Shown: in pieces, positions 1-7,200 of the stretch
Position numbering within the stretch: position 1 is the stretch's first letter
Layout of the letters: each line of letters opens with the position of its first letter
NCBI GenBank assembly: GCA_030621275.1
Contig: JAUXHY010000047.1
Location: 1 to 7,694 of the forward strand
Source of the DNA: a bacterium
GTDB taxonomy: Bacteria; Fidelibacterota; Marinisomatia; Marinisomatales; JAHJCW01
Direction of reading: 5' to 3'
DNA length: 7,694 nt
Notes under the pieces: model-generated
Told to the model about the DNA's origin: nothing
Database searches by the model: none
Seen by the model: only the letters and a program-made list of their open reading frames with translations
Position numbers and translations under genes: made by a program

Positions 1-598
1 TTAAATGCTCGAAACCTGTGGTGTTATTAGTCATCATTAAGGAACTATGAAGTCCGGGCCCCCACCACATATTCGCATTGGAAAAACCGCCGCCAAATCC
101 ATTAAAATTTAAATATAACTGGGATTCTCTAACTCCGGCAGATGTATAAGGAGTTTCATTGTGCGGTCTATTATCATTCAAGTGACTAAATTTTGGTATT
201 CGTTGCGGTTCTTTATAATCATCATTTTGAGATATGAAATAATACGGTTCAATACTTGCATAAATTAAATCGCTACTATATACGATATTTGCTGAAGTAA
301 ATAAACTTATGCCATTTCCAATCCAACGGTCAGATGTATTCTCAAGATTTGGCGATCCGCTATTATAAAAAAATTCATTTCTTACTTTTAATGACCATGC
401 TCCTTTTGATTGCTTAATCGGTGGTATAACCGGACGAATCATTAATGAACCTGGATCATCACCACCCATCATTATCTTTTGTTCAGTAAACAGCAAATCA
501 AATGGGTCAGCAGGAATATATAATTGTGCAGATAAGAAACTTATAAGAAATACTATTGATGCAAATTGCATCTTCAGCAAAAAATTAGGCCGTAACAT
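1..598 (-). CDS. Wzi-family capsule assembly outer-membrane protein, C-terminus cut by window edge
   Basis: The reading frame is open from an ATG at 598 to the window edge, giving 199 residues with no stop. Residues 1-24 look like a signal peptide: Arg/Lys near the start, then a hydrophobic run FASIVFLISFLSA. The mature part has alternating beta-strand-like segments rich in Tyr/Phe/Asn (RNEFFYNS, LIYASIEPYYF, SQLYLNF). It ends with a WWGPG motif at residues 178-182 followed by LMMTNN and GFEHL. This SNAN-x-WWGPG-x(n)-TNN pattern is what I know from the capsule assembly Wzi family, outer-membrane barrels that help retain or organise surface polysaccharide. The start lies 6 nt after the stop of the upstream Wzi-like gene, so the two are almost certainly co-transcribed and perhaps translationally coupled. 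No Shine-Dalgarno is visible; Met10 is an alternative start but would shorten the signal peptide. The family call is fairly secure and the substrate is unknown. Confidence 0.8.
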   Translation of the reverse strand, partial: MLRPNFLLKMQFASIVFLISFLSAQLYIPADPFDLLFTEQKIMMGGDDPGSLMIRPVIPPIKQSKGAWSLKVRNEFFYNSGSPNLENTSDRWIGNGISLFTSANIVYSSDLIYASIEPYYFISQNDDYKEPQRIPKFSHLNDNRPHNETPYTSAGVRESQLYLNFNGFGGGFSNANMWWGPGLHSSLMMTNNTTGFEHL

Positions 599-604
599 TT
601 TCAA

Positions 605-2248
605 TTACCAATCAATTGTTATACCAATATATCCGCCATATTCAGAGTTTGGATATTTATAACTAATTAATCCGAATAAGTCGATAATCCTATTTATTGA
701 ATACTTTGTTTCAAAGCGGAATTCCGAGGAATTATGAATTTCCCCAAGCAAATACGGTGTATTATCATCTAATTCAGGATCACGTAAATCATAATTATCT
801 ATTGGAGAACTCCCAAGTCCCGATCCTTCTCTGATTAGCATTGACGAAATATTAAAATACCAACGGTAGGATGGCCAAAACCCTGCTTTAAGTAACAAGG
901 ACTGTGAATTAGGTCCTTGAGGTAATCCTAGAGCAATCCCTGCTGATGTGTAGGAATTAACCAAGTCATTGTGGGTGTATGTCCAGGGTCGACTGACTGT
1001 TGCTTCTACACGCAGGTCCGGTAAATAAGGGTTGATTTTAGATACCAAATGAATTCCTGTTTGAAATACAAATTTATTAGCCCACCATTTTGTTAATACT
1101 TTTTCCCATGCCAACTCATCCCAAAATAAAGTGTTATACCATCTTAATCCCGGCTTAATACGCCAGGAACAATCCAATGCCATCAGCAAGTTATCCCTAT
1201 CACCCTGATTATGTTCAGCCGGCCAATAAAAGTTAACCGGTATCAAATATTCTATCTCAAAGGGGCGATTCCCATAAATAACCATTTCGTTGAATGACAT
1301 TATTAGATTTCTATTTATCTCGAATTCTAATCGATGCGCGACTAAATATTTTTGTGGATATTGTTCCATCTTATGAATCAATCCACTTTCAAACGGTAAT
1401 AATGAACCATGTAAAAAATGAAAACCAATATTTTTATATTTAAATGAATAATTAATGTATGGAAATGTTTGAGTGTTGCCCGAAAGAATTGGTGAATGTT
1501 CCGGCGAAAAACCCCAAATCACAGGTGTCTTACTTATTTGGAAATCACCGAATTTAGTTGAAATATGGAAAGCAACTTGAGATTGATACCATAGTGTCCA
1601 ATTGACAAAATCAAAGTAAGGATGGTCCTCGTTTTTAAAATCTTCGATTTGATAAACTAGCGAAGAATCACCGACAAACCGATTCATTGTAAAGTTTACG
1701 TAGAATGATAATCTATCCGAAAGTGATCCCATAATGGATATTTGATCTGTATAACGTCGGTAAATTGACTCATCAATTGCTTCCAAACGTATTGTTTCAT
1801 CTATATCTGCCCATGCATAAACAACCGAATCATTATATGTTAAAAAATGTGGTTCAGGCTCATGTAATTGATATTTTCCGAATGCAGTATTCCCGATACT
1901 TGTTAAAGATGATTTCTGTAATGGAAACTTCGGTCTACTTTCAAATTTCTCAATTGAAAATTCCGATTCGAATCTTTGTAATAATTGTCGATCTTTAATG
2001 GATAATTCATCGGGAATAACCGCTAACTGCTTGAACATATCTCTAACTTTTGAATAAGTTAACGGTCGTACACTCGCATCGCTTTGTGAAAGATTTCCTA
2101 ATGTAATTTGACGTTCAATAAATTGGTTTACTAAATGTTTTTGAGGAATAGGAACTTCTTGCGCATAATTTATTACAGTGACCAAAAACACAATGCTCGT
2201 GCCAACAAATAAAGATTTCCAATATTTATATTGTGAATTCATAACCAT
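605..2248 (-). CDS. Wzi-like outer-membrane beta-barrel protein (capsule/exopolysaccharide assembly)
   Basis: This is a complete 547-residue protein. Residues 1-30 form a signal peptide (YKYWKS basic/polar start, hydrophobic FVGTSIVFLVTVI, then NYAQ). Residues 35-75 (HLVNQFIERQ, RPLTYSKVRDMF) resemble the short helical N-terminal segment common in Bacteroidota-type Wzi proteins. From about 140 to the end there are amphipathic aromatic-rich strands, and the chain closes with YIGITIDW, a terminal aromatic as in many outer-membrane barrels. Family-like stretches include the WGFSPEHSPIL region (245-255), HRLEFEINRN (305-314), NEMVIYGNRPFEIEYLIP (320-337) and WYNTLFWDEL (370-379). The family is linked to capsule or exopolysaccharide attachment at the outer surface. 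Met1 is at 2248 and Met3 at 2242; either could be the start, and neither has a clear Shine-Dalgarno. A 64-nt gap without an obvious terminator separates it from the upstream oxidase gene. A second Wzi-type gene follows after 6 nt. Confidence 0.75.
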   Translation of the reverse strand: MVMNSQYKYWKSLFVGTSIVFLVTVINYAQEVPIPQKHLVNQFIERQITLGNLSQSDASVRPLTYSKVRDMFKQLAVIPDELSIKDRQLLQRFESEFSIEKFESRPKFPLQKSSLTSIGNTAFGKYQLHEPEPHFLTYNDSVVYAWADIDETIRLEAIDESIYRRYTDQISIMGSLSDRLSFYVNFTMNRFVGDSSLVYQIEDFKNEDHPYFDFVNWTLWYQSQVAFHISTKFGDFQISKTPVIWGFSPEHSPILSGNTQTFPYINYSFKYKNIGFHFLHGSLLPFESGLIHKMEQYPQKYLVAHRLEFEINRNLIMSFNEMVIYGNRPFEIEYLIPVNFYWPAEHNQGDRDNLLMALDCSWRIKPGLRWYNTLFWDELAWEKVLTKWWANKFVFQTGIHLVSKINPYLPDLRVEATVSRPWTYTHNDLVNSYTSAGIALGLPQGPNSQSLLLKAGFWPSYRWYFNISSMLIREGSGLGSSPIDNYDLRDPELDDNTPYLLGEIHNSSEFRFETKYSINRIIDLFGLISYKYPNSEYGGYIGITIDW

Positions 2249-2312
2249 TAATATTTATAGAAATTAAATATAAATCGTTGTATCCATTCATATTTTTCTT
2301 CGAATAAAGAAT

Positions 2313-3500
2313 TTACGATTCAAAAACCGAAACTATATGCTCCGCAATTGCAAATGCACTTGTTGCAGCAGGTGATGGAGCGTTTAGTACATGTGTTATG
2401 TTTTTATCTCTAATTATGTGGAAATCATCAAGTAATTTGCCATTTTTCGTTAGCGCTTGAGCGCGAACACCACTTCCACCAGGTATAAGATCATTAATTT
2501 CTATTTCAGGAATTAATGTTTTCAATGCTTTTACAAATAGAACTTTTAGATAAGACCTTAGCATTTCAGTCGTTCCAATTTTCCAATACCATTTTCCTAA
2601 TTTCCAAAAAGCAGGATATCCAAATACATCTTTCAAATCTCTAAAATTGATATCTGTTTTGGCATATCCTTCTCTTGAAAATGCTAATACTGCATTTGGT
2701 CCAGCTTCTACAGTACCATCAATTTTGCGTGTAAAATGTACTCCGAGGAATGGAAACTCGGGATTAGGGACCGGATATATTAAGTTTTTTACTAAATGTG
2801 TTCTGTCAGTTTTTAATTTATAGTACTCACCACGAAAGGGTATGATTTTAATACCAAGATTTGCCTCAGTCATCTTTGCAATTCTGTCGGAGTACAATCC
2901 TGCACAATTTATTACGGATTTGGAGCGAAAATTACCTTGAGTTGTTTCAATTAAAATTCCATCATTATCTCGGATAATATCAATCACCTTAGAATTTAAT
3001 TGTATTTTTCCACCATTCTGTTCAATGATATTAGCACAAACATTACAAACATCTTTATAGTCTATAATACCGGTAGAAGGAGAATGAATGCCTTTTATGC
3101 CAATTGTATGTGGTTCAAGGTCTTTAATATCATCTTTATCTAATAATTTTATATTTGGAACACCATTTTTTATTCCGCGGTTATAGAGCTCCATCAATCT
3201 TGATATTTCACACTCATTATTCGCAACAATTAGTTTTCCACATAAATCATATTTTATACCATATTTATCGCAAAATTGTATCAATTTATTAACACCCCGT
3301 CGACAATTATTTGCTTTTAATGAACCGGGGTTATAATAAATACCGGAATGAATAACGCCACTATTATTACCGGTTTGATGAACAGCTACTTTAGATTCCT
3401 TTTCAATTATAATTAGCTTTTTGGATGGATTTCTCTCAAGAAATTTGTAGGCAGTAGCTAAACCTACAATTCCCCCACCAATGATAGCCACATCGTACAT
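2313..3500 (-). CDS. lhgO: L-2-hydroxyglutarate oxidase-like FAD-dependent enzyme
   Basis: This 395-residue FAD oxidoreductase belongs to the DAO/LhgO family. The family oxidises L-2-hydroxyglutarate to 2-oxoglutarate, passing electrons to the quinone pool. The N-terminal Rossmann motif GGGIVG is at residues 8-13, with Glu33 (IIEKE) at the end of the second beta strand where the FAD ribose is bound. The LhgO-type signature HQTGNNSGVIHSGIYY is at 41-56. Further family stretches are INCAGLYSDRIA (197-208), PFRGEYYKL (221-229), PNPEFPFLGVHFTR (246-259), GGSGVRAQ (341-348) and NAPSPAATSAFAIAEHI (373-389). Length matches the family (about 400). It starts 11 nt after the nucleotide-sugar dehydrogenase stop, with no evident Shine-Dalgarno, so it is probably in the same transcript. 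That placement suggests a role tied to glycan synthesis, such as clearing or recycling a 2-hydroxy acid made with 2-oxoglutarate/NADH, but this is inference. Other DAO-family oxidases are possible; the family fit is strong and the physiological substrate is less sure. Confidence 0.87.
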   Translation of the reverse strand: MYDVAIIGGGIVGLATAYKFLERNPSKKLIIIEKESKVAVHQTGNNSGVIHSGIYYNPGSLKANNCRRGVNKLIQFCDKYGIKYDLCGKLIVANNECEISRLMELYNRGIKNGVPNIKLLDKDDIKDLEPHTIGIKGIHSPSTGIIDYKDVCNVCANIIEQNGGKIQLNSKVIDIIRDNDGILIETTQGNFRSKSVINCAGLYSDRIAKMTEANLGIKIIPFRGEYYKLKTDRTHLVKNLIYPVPNPEFPFLGVHFTRKIDGTVEAGPNAVLAFSREGYAKTDINFRDLKDVFGYPAFWKLGKWYWKIGTTEMLRSYLKVLFVKALKTLIPEIEINDLIPGGSGVRAQALTKNGKLLDDFHIIRDKNITHVLNAPSPAATSAFAIAEHIVSVFES

Positions 3501-3511
3501 GTGGATTCTGT

Positions 3512-4831
3512 TTATGTTTGACTATTACCTAAACGAATAATTTTCGAATCTTTTACACCTGAAAAAACATTGCGAGTATCAACAATTAATTTTGATTCAG
3601 ATTTGACTAAATCATAATCTATATTTGAATGATCTGTTAGAACTACTATCGCATCATAAGAACGTAAGGTTTCCGCTGTTAAATTCTTTTTGCTAAACTT
3701 ATCCTTATCATTCCATTTGATCTTAGGAACATAACCATCATAATAATCAACCTGTGCACCACCTTGTTCTAAAAGTGTCATTACGTCTAACGCCGGGGAT
3801 TCTCTAACATCATCTATATCTTTTTTGTATGCAATACCCAAAACTAATATCTTGCTTCCGTTAATCGATTTCTGAAATCGATTAATTCCTCTGCCAATTA
3901 AATCTAAAACATGCAAGGGCATACCAGTATTTATCTCGCCAGCAAGTTCGATAAATCTTGCACGGTAATCTAAAGTTTTCATTTTCCACGCTAAATAATG
4001 TGGATCAATTGGAATGCAATGCCCTCCTAAACCGGGTCCCGGTGTAAACTTCATAAATCCAAAAGGTTTCGTTGCTGCCGCATCGATAACTTCCCAAACA
4101 TCTACGCCTAGTTTTTCACACATAATCGCCACTTCATTAGCAAGACCAATGTTGATAGACCGGAAAGTATTCTCTAATAATTTAACAGTTTCTGCCGCTT
4201 CGGGAGAAGAAACAGGTACAACAGTATCAATTATTGATTCATAAAGCAATTTGCCAATATCTGTACATTTTTCTGTTATACCACCGATTACTTTAGGAGT
4301 ATTTTTAATCTGATAATTTTCATTACCCGGATCAACTCGCTCGGGAGAAAAACACAGATAAAAATCCTTCCCTACTATCAAATTCATTTTTTCTAATGCA
4401 GGTAAAATTAGTTCACGAGTAGTACCCGGATAAGTAGTACTTTCCAAACTTATAAACATATTTGTGTGAACATATTTTGTTAATTGATCCAATACATTCA
4501 AAATATAAGAAACATCCGGATCCTTTAATTTATTAAGCGGTGTAGGAACACAAATTATTACCGCATCTATATTTACAAGAACCGAAAAATCGGTTGTAGC
4601 ACTTAATTCTTTTGATGAAACTAATTCTCTTAAATTATCATCGGACACATCAGCGATGTAATTCTCACCTTTGTTTAACTGATCTACTCTATCTTTATTT
4701 ATATCAATACCAATTACAGTAAAGTTATTGTTGGCAAATTCAACGGCAAGCGGTAGTCCTACATACCCTAAACCGATTATCCCAATAACTACTGTTTTGT
4801 CATTAATTTTGCTTTGTAAATCATTTTTCAT
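3512..4831 (-). CDS. wbpA: UDP-N-acetylglucosamine 6-dehydrogenase-type nucleotide-sugar dehydrogenase (WbpA-like)
   Basis: This 439-residue cytoplasmic enzyme belongs to the UDP-glucose/GDP-mannose dehydrogenase family, which carries out two NAD-dependent oxidations of the sugar C6 to a carboxylate. The NAD-binding motif GLGYVGLPLAVEF is at residues 20-32 with Asp43 (GIDINKDR) after the second strand. Other landmarks are VPTPLN (95-100), STTYPGTT (131-138), SPERVDPGN (162-170), AAETVKLLENTFRSINI (212-228) with Lys217 and Asn221, and the catalytic Cys272 in PGPGLGGHCIPIDPHYL (264-280). The C-terminal domain has GIAYKKDIDDVRESP (332-346). The GGHCIPIDPHYL form and length near 436 fit the WbpA/UDP-GlcNAc dehydrogenase subgroup better than Ugd, although UDP-ManNAc or UDP-GalNAc specificity cannot be excluded. 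It is the first gene of the minus-strand group and probably supplies a uronic-acid precursor for surface polysaccharide. A weak GAGCAG ribosome binding site ends 3 nt before the ATG. Confidence 0.9.
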   Translation of the reverse strand: MKNDLQSKINDKTVVIGIIGLGYVGLPLAVEFANNNFTVIGIDINKDRVDQLNKGENYIADVSDDNLRELVSSKELSATTDFSVLVNIDAVIICVPTPLNKLKDPDVSYILNVLDQLTKYVHTNMFISLESTTYPGTTRELILPALEKMNLIVGKDFYLCFSPERVDPGNENYQIKNTPKVIGGITEKCTDIGKLLYESIIDTVVPVSSPEAAETVKLLENTFRSINIGLANEVAIMCEKLGVDVWEVIDAAATKPFGFMKFTPGPGLGGHCIPIDPHYLAWKMKTLDYRARFIELAGEINTGMPLHVLDLIGRGINRFQKSINGSKILVLGIAYKKDIDDVRESPALDVMTLLEQGGAQVDYYDGYVPKIKWNDKDKFSKKNLTAETLRSYDAIVVLTDHSNIDYDLVKSESKLIVDTRNVFSGVKDSKIIRLGNSQT

Positions 4832-4860
4832 TTTCTGCTCAATTTTTTAAATTAATATTG

Positions 4861-4889
4861 TTGAAATTACGTTGTATCTGGTATAGAAT
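4861..4889 (+). promoter_or_regulatory. Weak candidate promoter for the histidine kinase gene
   Basis: TTGAAA (4861-4866) and TAGAAT (4884-4889) are separated by 17 nt on the plus strand. A start near 4896 would give a leader of about 90 nt before the kinase ATG at 4986. It abuts and slightly overlaps the minus-strand candidate, so the two would be divergent and possibly mutually exclusive. No sigma-54 type TGGCAC element was found in this intergenic region. Confidence 0.25.
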
Positions 4890-4915
4890 TATAGTAGCAA
4901 TATAAGTTTATACAA
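4888..4915 (-). promoter_or_regulatory. Candidate sigma-70-type promoter for the polysaccharide operon
   Basis: Read on the minus strand there is TTGTAT (4915-4910), a 16-nt spacer and a perfect TATAAT (4893-4888). Transcription would start near 4880, leaving a leader of about 50 nt before the dehydrogenase ATG at 4831. In AT-rich DNA such matches arise by chance, and Bacteroidota-type sigma factors prefer different boxes, so this is a candidate only. Confidence 0.4.
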
Positions 4916-4934
4916 AGGGGGATGATTTCCCTTT
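4914..4934. repeat. Short inverted repeat AAAGGG-N9-CCCTTT in the divergent intergenic region
   Basis: AAAGGG (4914-4919) and CCCTTT (4929-4934) are perfect 6-bp arms around a 9-nt centre. The left arm overlaps the -35 box of the minus-strand promoter candidate, a position suited to an operator. It would also lie in the kinase leader if that promoter is real. A chance occurrence is possible with 6-bp arms. Confidence 0.3.
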
Positions 4935-4985
4935 TAATAATATCTCTAACGCATTAATATCCAAATACTAATTCAATTTCATTTA

Positions 4986-7013
4986 ATGAACTATTCTAGA
5001 AAAAAACGAGGACTTTGGACACAGCCAAGATTATTGATCCTGATATTTATATCACTTGCTGTAATCATGATAGTTAGCGCTCTTTTTGAACTTTACCAAA
5101 GCAAGAAAGAGCTATACGGACTGATGGAGAAACAAGCACACTCCCTGATGGAATCCATTATTATTTCTTCAAAGAATAGTTTATTAACCAATGAACGGCT
5201 TTCTACTCTTATAGAAGAACGACTTTTAAACAATGCAGTATTAATTAATACATTATATAAAAATGACAAAATAACGAATTCCGTTTTAAATAAAATCAGT
5301 CAACAAAATAATATTTATAGAATAAATATCTTTGATAAAAATGGTGAAAAATTATTTTACAGCCATCCACAGGATCATTTTTCTAATTCCGAAAAGTACT
5401 CTCCCCAACAAGTGTTAGCACCCATATTTACTGGATTAGTTGATACATTGATTATAGGCATCGTGCCAGCACGATTTGAGGATGGCAATCGGTATGCGGT
5501 AGCTATTTCCGCAAAAGAGAGAAACGCAATTGTAGTGAATATAGATGCAAAGCAAGTGATGGATTTTAAAAGGAATATTGGATTTGGACCACTATTAAGA
5601 AATATTGTGTCAGAAAATCCATTAATCACATTCGCAGCCCTACAAGATACTTCCAATATCTTGGCTGCATCGGGTAACGTTACAGTTTTGGAAGCAATTC
5701 AAGAATCAGATTTTCTATTAAGCTCTTTACGAGACTCCCTCTTCATTTCCAGAATAGCGGATTTTGATTCATTAGAAATATTTGAAGTTGTGCATCCTTT
5801 CGTCTACGATGGAAAGAAAATTGGGTTACTTCGTCTCGGACTTTCAATGTCCCCAATTCAGGATATTAATGATAGAATATTTAGAAGATTAATTATAATT
5901 ACTGTAGCATTGTTTATTATTGGTTCAATCATATTTGCATATATCTTTACTTTACAAAACTTTGGTATTTTAAAAAAACAATATTCAATTGTTGAAACGT
6001 ATTCCGGCAATATTATTAATAACGCAAGCGATGCCATAATTGTTTGCAACAAAAATGATGGTATCAAGATATTTAATAATGCCGCAGAGAGTTTATTTAA
6101 AAAGAAACAATCAAAAATAATTGGGGAAAATCTGAAATCATTATTTACTAAAAATGACTATGATAAAATAAGCGAACAATCATCCATAATTCAATCATTG
6201 GACTGTCTAATCAATAAAACCAATCGCTATTTACTTATTTCTAAAACACATTTCAAAGATGACAAAGACGAAAAAAATACAATTTTACTAATCCGTGATT
6301 TGACTGACCAAAAGTTGATGGAAGAACAAATAGAAAGGAAACAACGCTTAACGGCTATGGGTGAATTAGCATCTGGAGTAGCTCACGAGATTCGCAATCC
6401 TTTAAACTCTATCAGCACAATAATTCAGCAGTTAGATAAAGATTTTACTCCAACAAATGATGTTGAAGAATATCACGAGCTCTCAAATATCGTTTCTAGC
6501 GAAATAAATAGAATCAATCAAACGGTTATTGATTTCTTACATTTTGCCAAACCGGAAGAAATTAAACCAGAATCATTCAAACTTGATATTCTATTAAATC
6601 AATTGCAAAAACAGTATAAAGGAGTATTAGATAAACAGAATATCCAGATGACAATGAAGCAAAGTTGGTCAGGTCAAGTAACTTGGGATTTGAATAAAAT
6701 GAAACAGGTGTTCATCAATTTAATTGATAATGCCAAAGACGCAATCAGTAACAAAGGTACAATTTCAATAAATATCAACAAATCTTCTAACAATGATATT
6801 AATATTCAAATCGAAGATAATGGTATCGGTATGCCGGATAAAGTTCAACCCAACGTTTTTAATTTATATTATACGACAAAGGCAAAAGGAACGGGTATTG
6901 GACTTAGTATTGTTCAGCGAATTATTTTTGAACATAAAGGCACAATCACAATTAATAGCAAAAAAGATATTGGCACTATAGTATCTATTGTGCTCCCACA
7001 AAGCTCTGCATAA
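4986..7013 (+). CDS. Membrane sensor histidine kinase with extracytoplasmic sensor, PAS, HisKA and HATPase domains (NtrB/ZraS-like core)
   Basis: This is a 675-residue kinase. A first membrane helix is at about 15-35 (LLILIFISLAVIMIVSALF) and a second at about 302-323 (LIIITVALFIIGSIIFAYIF). Between them lie about 265 extracytoplasmic residues, probably a Cache-like sensor (inferred from size and layout; ligand unknown). A PAS domain spans about 340-440 (NASDAIIVCN, IKIFNNAAESLF, IGENLKSLF). HisKA contains the phosphoacceptor His467 in GELASGVAHEIRNPLNSI (459-476). The ATPase part has an N box at 574-587 (Asn578, Asn582), a G1 box DNGIGMP (611-617), FNLYYTTKAKGTGIGLSI (625-642) containing the G2 box, and a C-terminal beta strand. 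This compact HEIRNPL type is typical of kinases that phosphorylate NtrC-family sigma-54 activators. No receiver domain and no adjacent response regulator are seen. No Shine-Dalgarno is visible at this ATG, but the basic N-terminus and helix 1 support the start. A hairpin follows the stop directly. Confidence 0.92.
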   Translation: MNYSRKKRGLWTQPRLLILIFISLAVIMIVSALFELYQSKKELYGLMEKQAHSLMESIIISSKNSLLTNERLSTLIEERLLNNAVLINTLYKNDKITNSVLNKISQQNNIYRINIFDKNGEKLFYSHPQDHFSNSEKYSPQQVLAPIFTGLVDTLIIGIVPARFEDGNRYAVAISAKERNAIVVNIDAKQVMDFKRNIGFGPLLRNIVSENPLITFAALQDTSNILAASGNVTVLEAIQESDFLLSSLRDSLFISRIADFDSLEIFEVVHPFVYDGKKIGLLRLGLSMSPIQDINDRIFRRLIIITVALFIIGSIIFAYIFTLQNFGILKKQYSIVETYSGNIINNASDAIIVCNKNDGIKIFNNAAESLFKKKQSKIIGENLKSLFTKNDYDKISEQSSIIQSLDCLINKTNRYLLISKTHFKDDKDEKNTILLIRDLTDQKLMEEQIERKQRLTAMGELASGVAHEIRNPLNSISTIIQQLDKDFTPTNDVEEYHELSNIVSSEINRINQTVIDFLHFAKPEEIKPESFKLDILLNQLQKQYKGVLDKQNIQMTMKQSWSGQVTWDLNKMKQVFINLIDNAKDAISNKGTISININKSSNNDINIQIEDNGIGMPDKVQPNVFNLYYTTKAKGTGIGLSIVQRIIFEHKGTITINSKKDIGTIVSIVLPQSSA

Positions 7014-7024
7014 CTATTAGATAA

Positions 7025-7072
7025 AATTCGCCCGAATGGTCGAATCATTAGACCAATCGGGCGAATTATTTT
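7025..7072 (+). terminator. Long hairpin terminator after the kinase gene
   Basis: Arms of 17 nt (7025-7041 and 7051-7067) pair at 16 of 17 positions, with one A/A mismatch (7036/7056). The core is GC-rich (TCGCCCGA with TCGGGCGA) and the loop is 9 nt. It starts 11 nt after the stop at 7013 and is followed by ATTTT, a short U tract. It should end the kinase transcript and isolate the downstream sigma-54 promoter. The near-perfect symmetry also means it could act as a barrier on the other strand. Confidence 0.8.
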
Positions 7073-7140
7073 ATCATATAAAACTTCCCTTTTTATTCTA
7101 TATTATATATTAACAACAACTTATGTAAAGTAATTATTTT

Positions 7141-7156
7141 TGGCACGGTATTTGTT
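7141..7156 (+). promoter_or_regulatory. Sigma-54 (RpoN) -24/-12 promoter
   Basis: The sequence TGGCACG (7141-7147), four bases, then TTGTT (7152-7156) matches the consensus TGGCACG-N4-TTGCW with one change (T for C in the -12 GC). The -24 GG (7142-7143) and the -12 dinucleotide (7154-7155) are separated by the required 10 nt. Transcription should begin around 7167, about 34 nt before the ATG at 7201. A sigma-54 promoter needs an AAA+ activator bound upstream; the AT-rich stretch 7076-7140 would hold its site, but I see no convincing long palindrome there. Confidence 0.8.
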
Positions 7157-7190
7157 ACTTAATAAATGAAATGAATTTTTAAAAATAAAC

Positions 7191-7194
7191 GGAG
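7191..7194 (+). promoter_or_regulatory. Ribosome binding site GGAG for the repeat protein
   Basis: GGAG is followed by a 6-nt spacer to the ATG at 7201, which fixes the start. It is notably better than the sites of the kinase and the minus-strand genes, which mostly lack a recognisable Shine-Dalgarno. Confidence 0.75.
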
Positions 7195-7200
7195 AATAAA

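Noticed and set aside
1765..1998. Plus-strand 77-codon open frame inside the Wzi-like gene
   Set aside because: It is opposite a well-supported outer-membrane protein gene, has no ribosome binding site or recognisable protein features, and is a shadow frame.
2249..2312. 64-nt gap between the oxidase and Wzi-like genes searched for a terminator or promoter
   Set aside because: Only AT-rich sequence and a small TTCGAA palindrome are present; no convincing hairpin with a T tract or paired promoter boxes.
2313..3500. FAD enzyme considered as glycerol-3-phosphate dehydrogenase or amino-acid oxidase
   Set aside because: The HQTGNNSGVIHSGIYY and PNPEFPFLGVHFTR stretches fit the L-2-hydroxyglutarate oxidase group better.
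4014..4244. Plus-strand 76-codon open frame inside the nucleotide-sugar dehydrogenase gene
   Set aside because: It is antisense to the conserved catalytic region and explained by that gene's codon usage.
5375..6067. Minus-strand open frames (93 and 69 codons) inside the kinase gene
   Set aside because: They are antisense to the sensor, second membrane helix and PAS coding sequence; the hydrophobic character mirrors AT-rich codons.
6793..6981. Plus-strand 62-codon frame overlapping the kinase ATPase domain
   Set aside because: It lies in another frame of conserved N/G-box coding sequence and has no start signal.
7025..7067. Long palindrome considered as a transposon end, attachment site or regulator operator
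   Set aside because: Its position just after the kinase stop, GC-rich stem and following T tract fit a terminator; no transposase or duplicate copy is seen.
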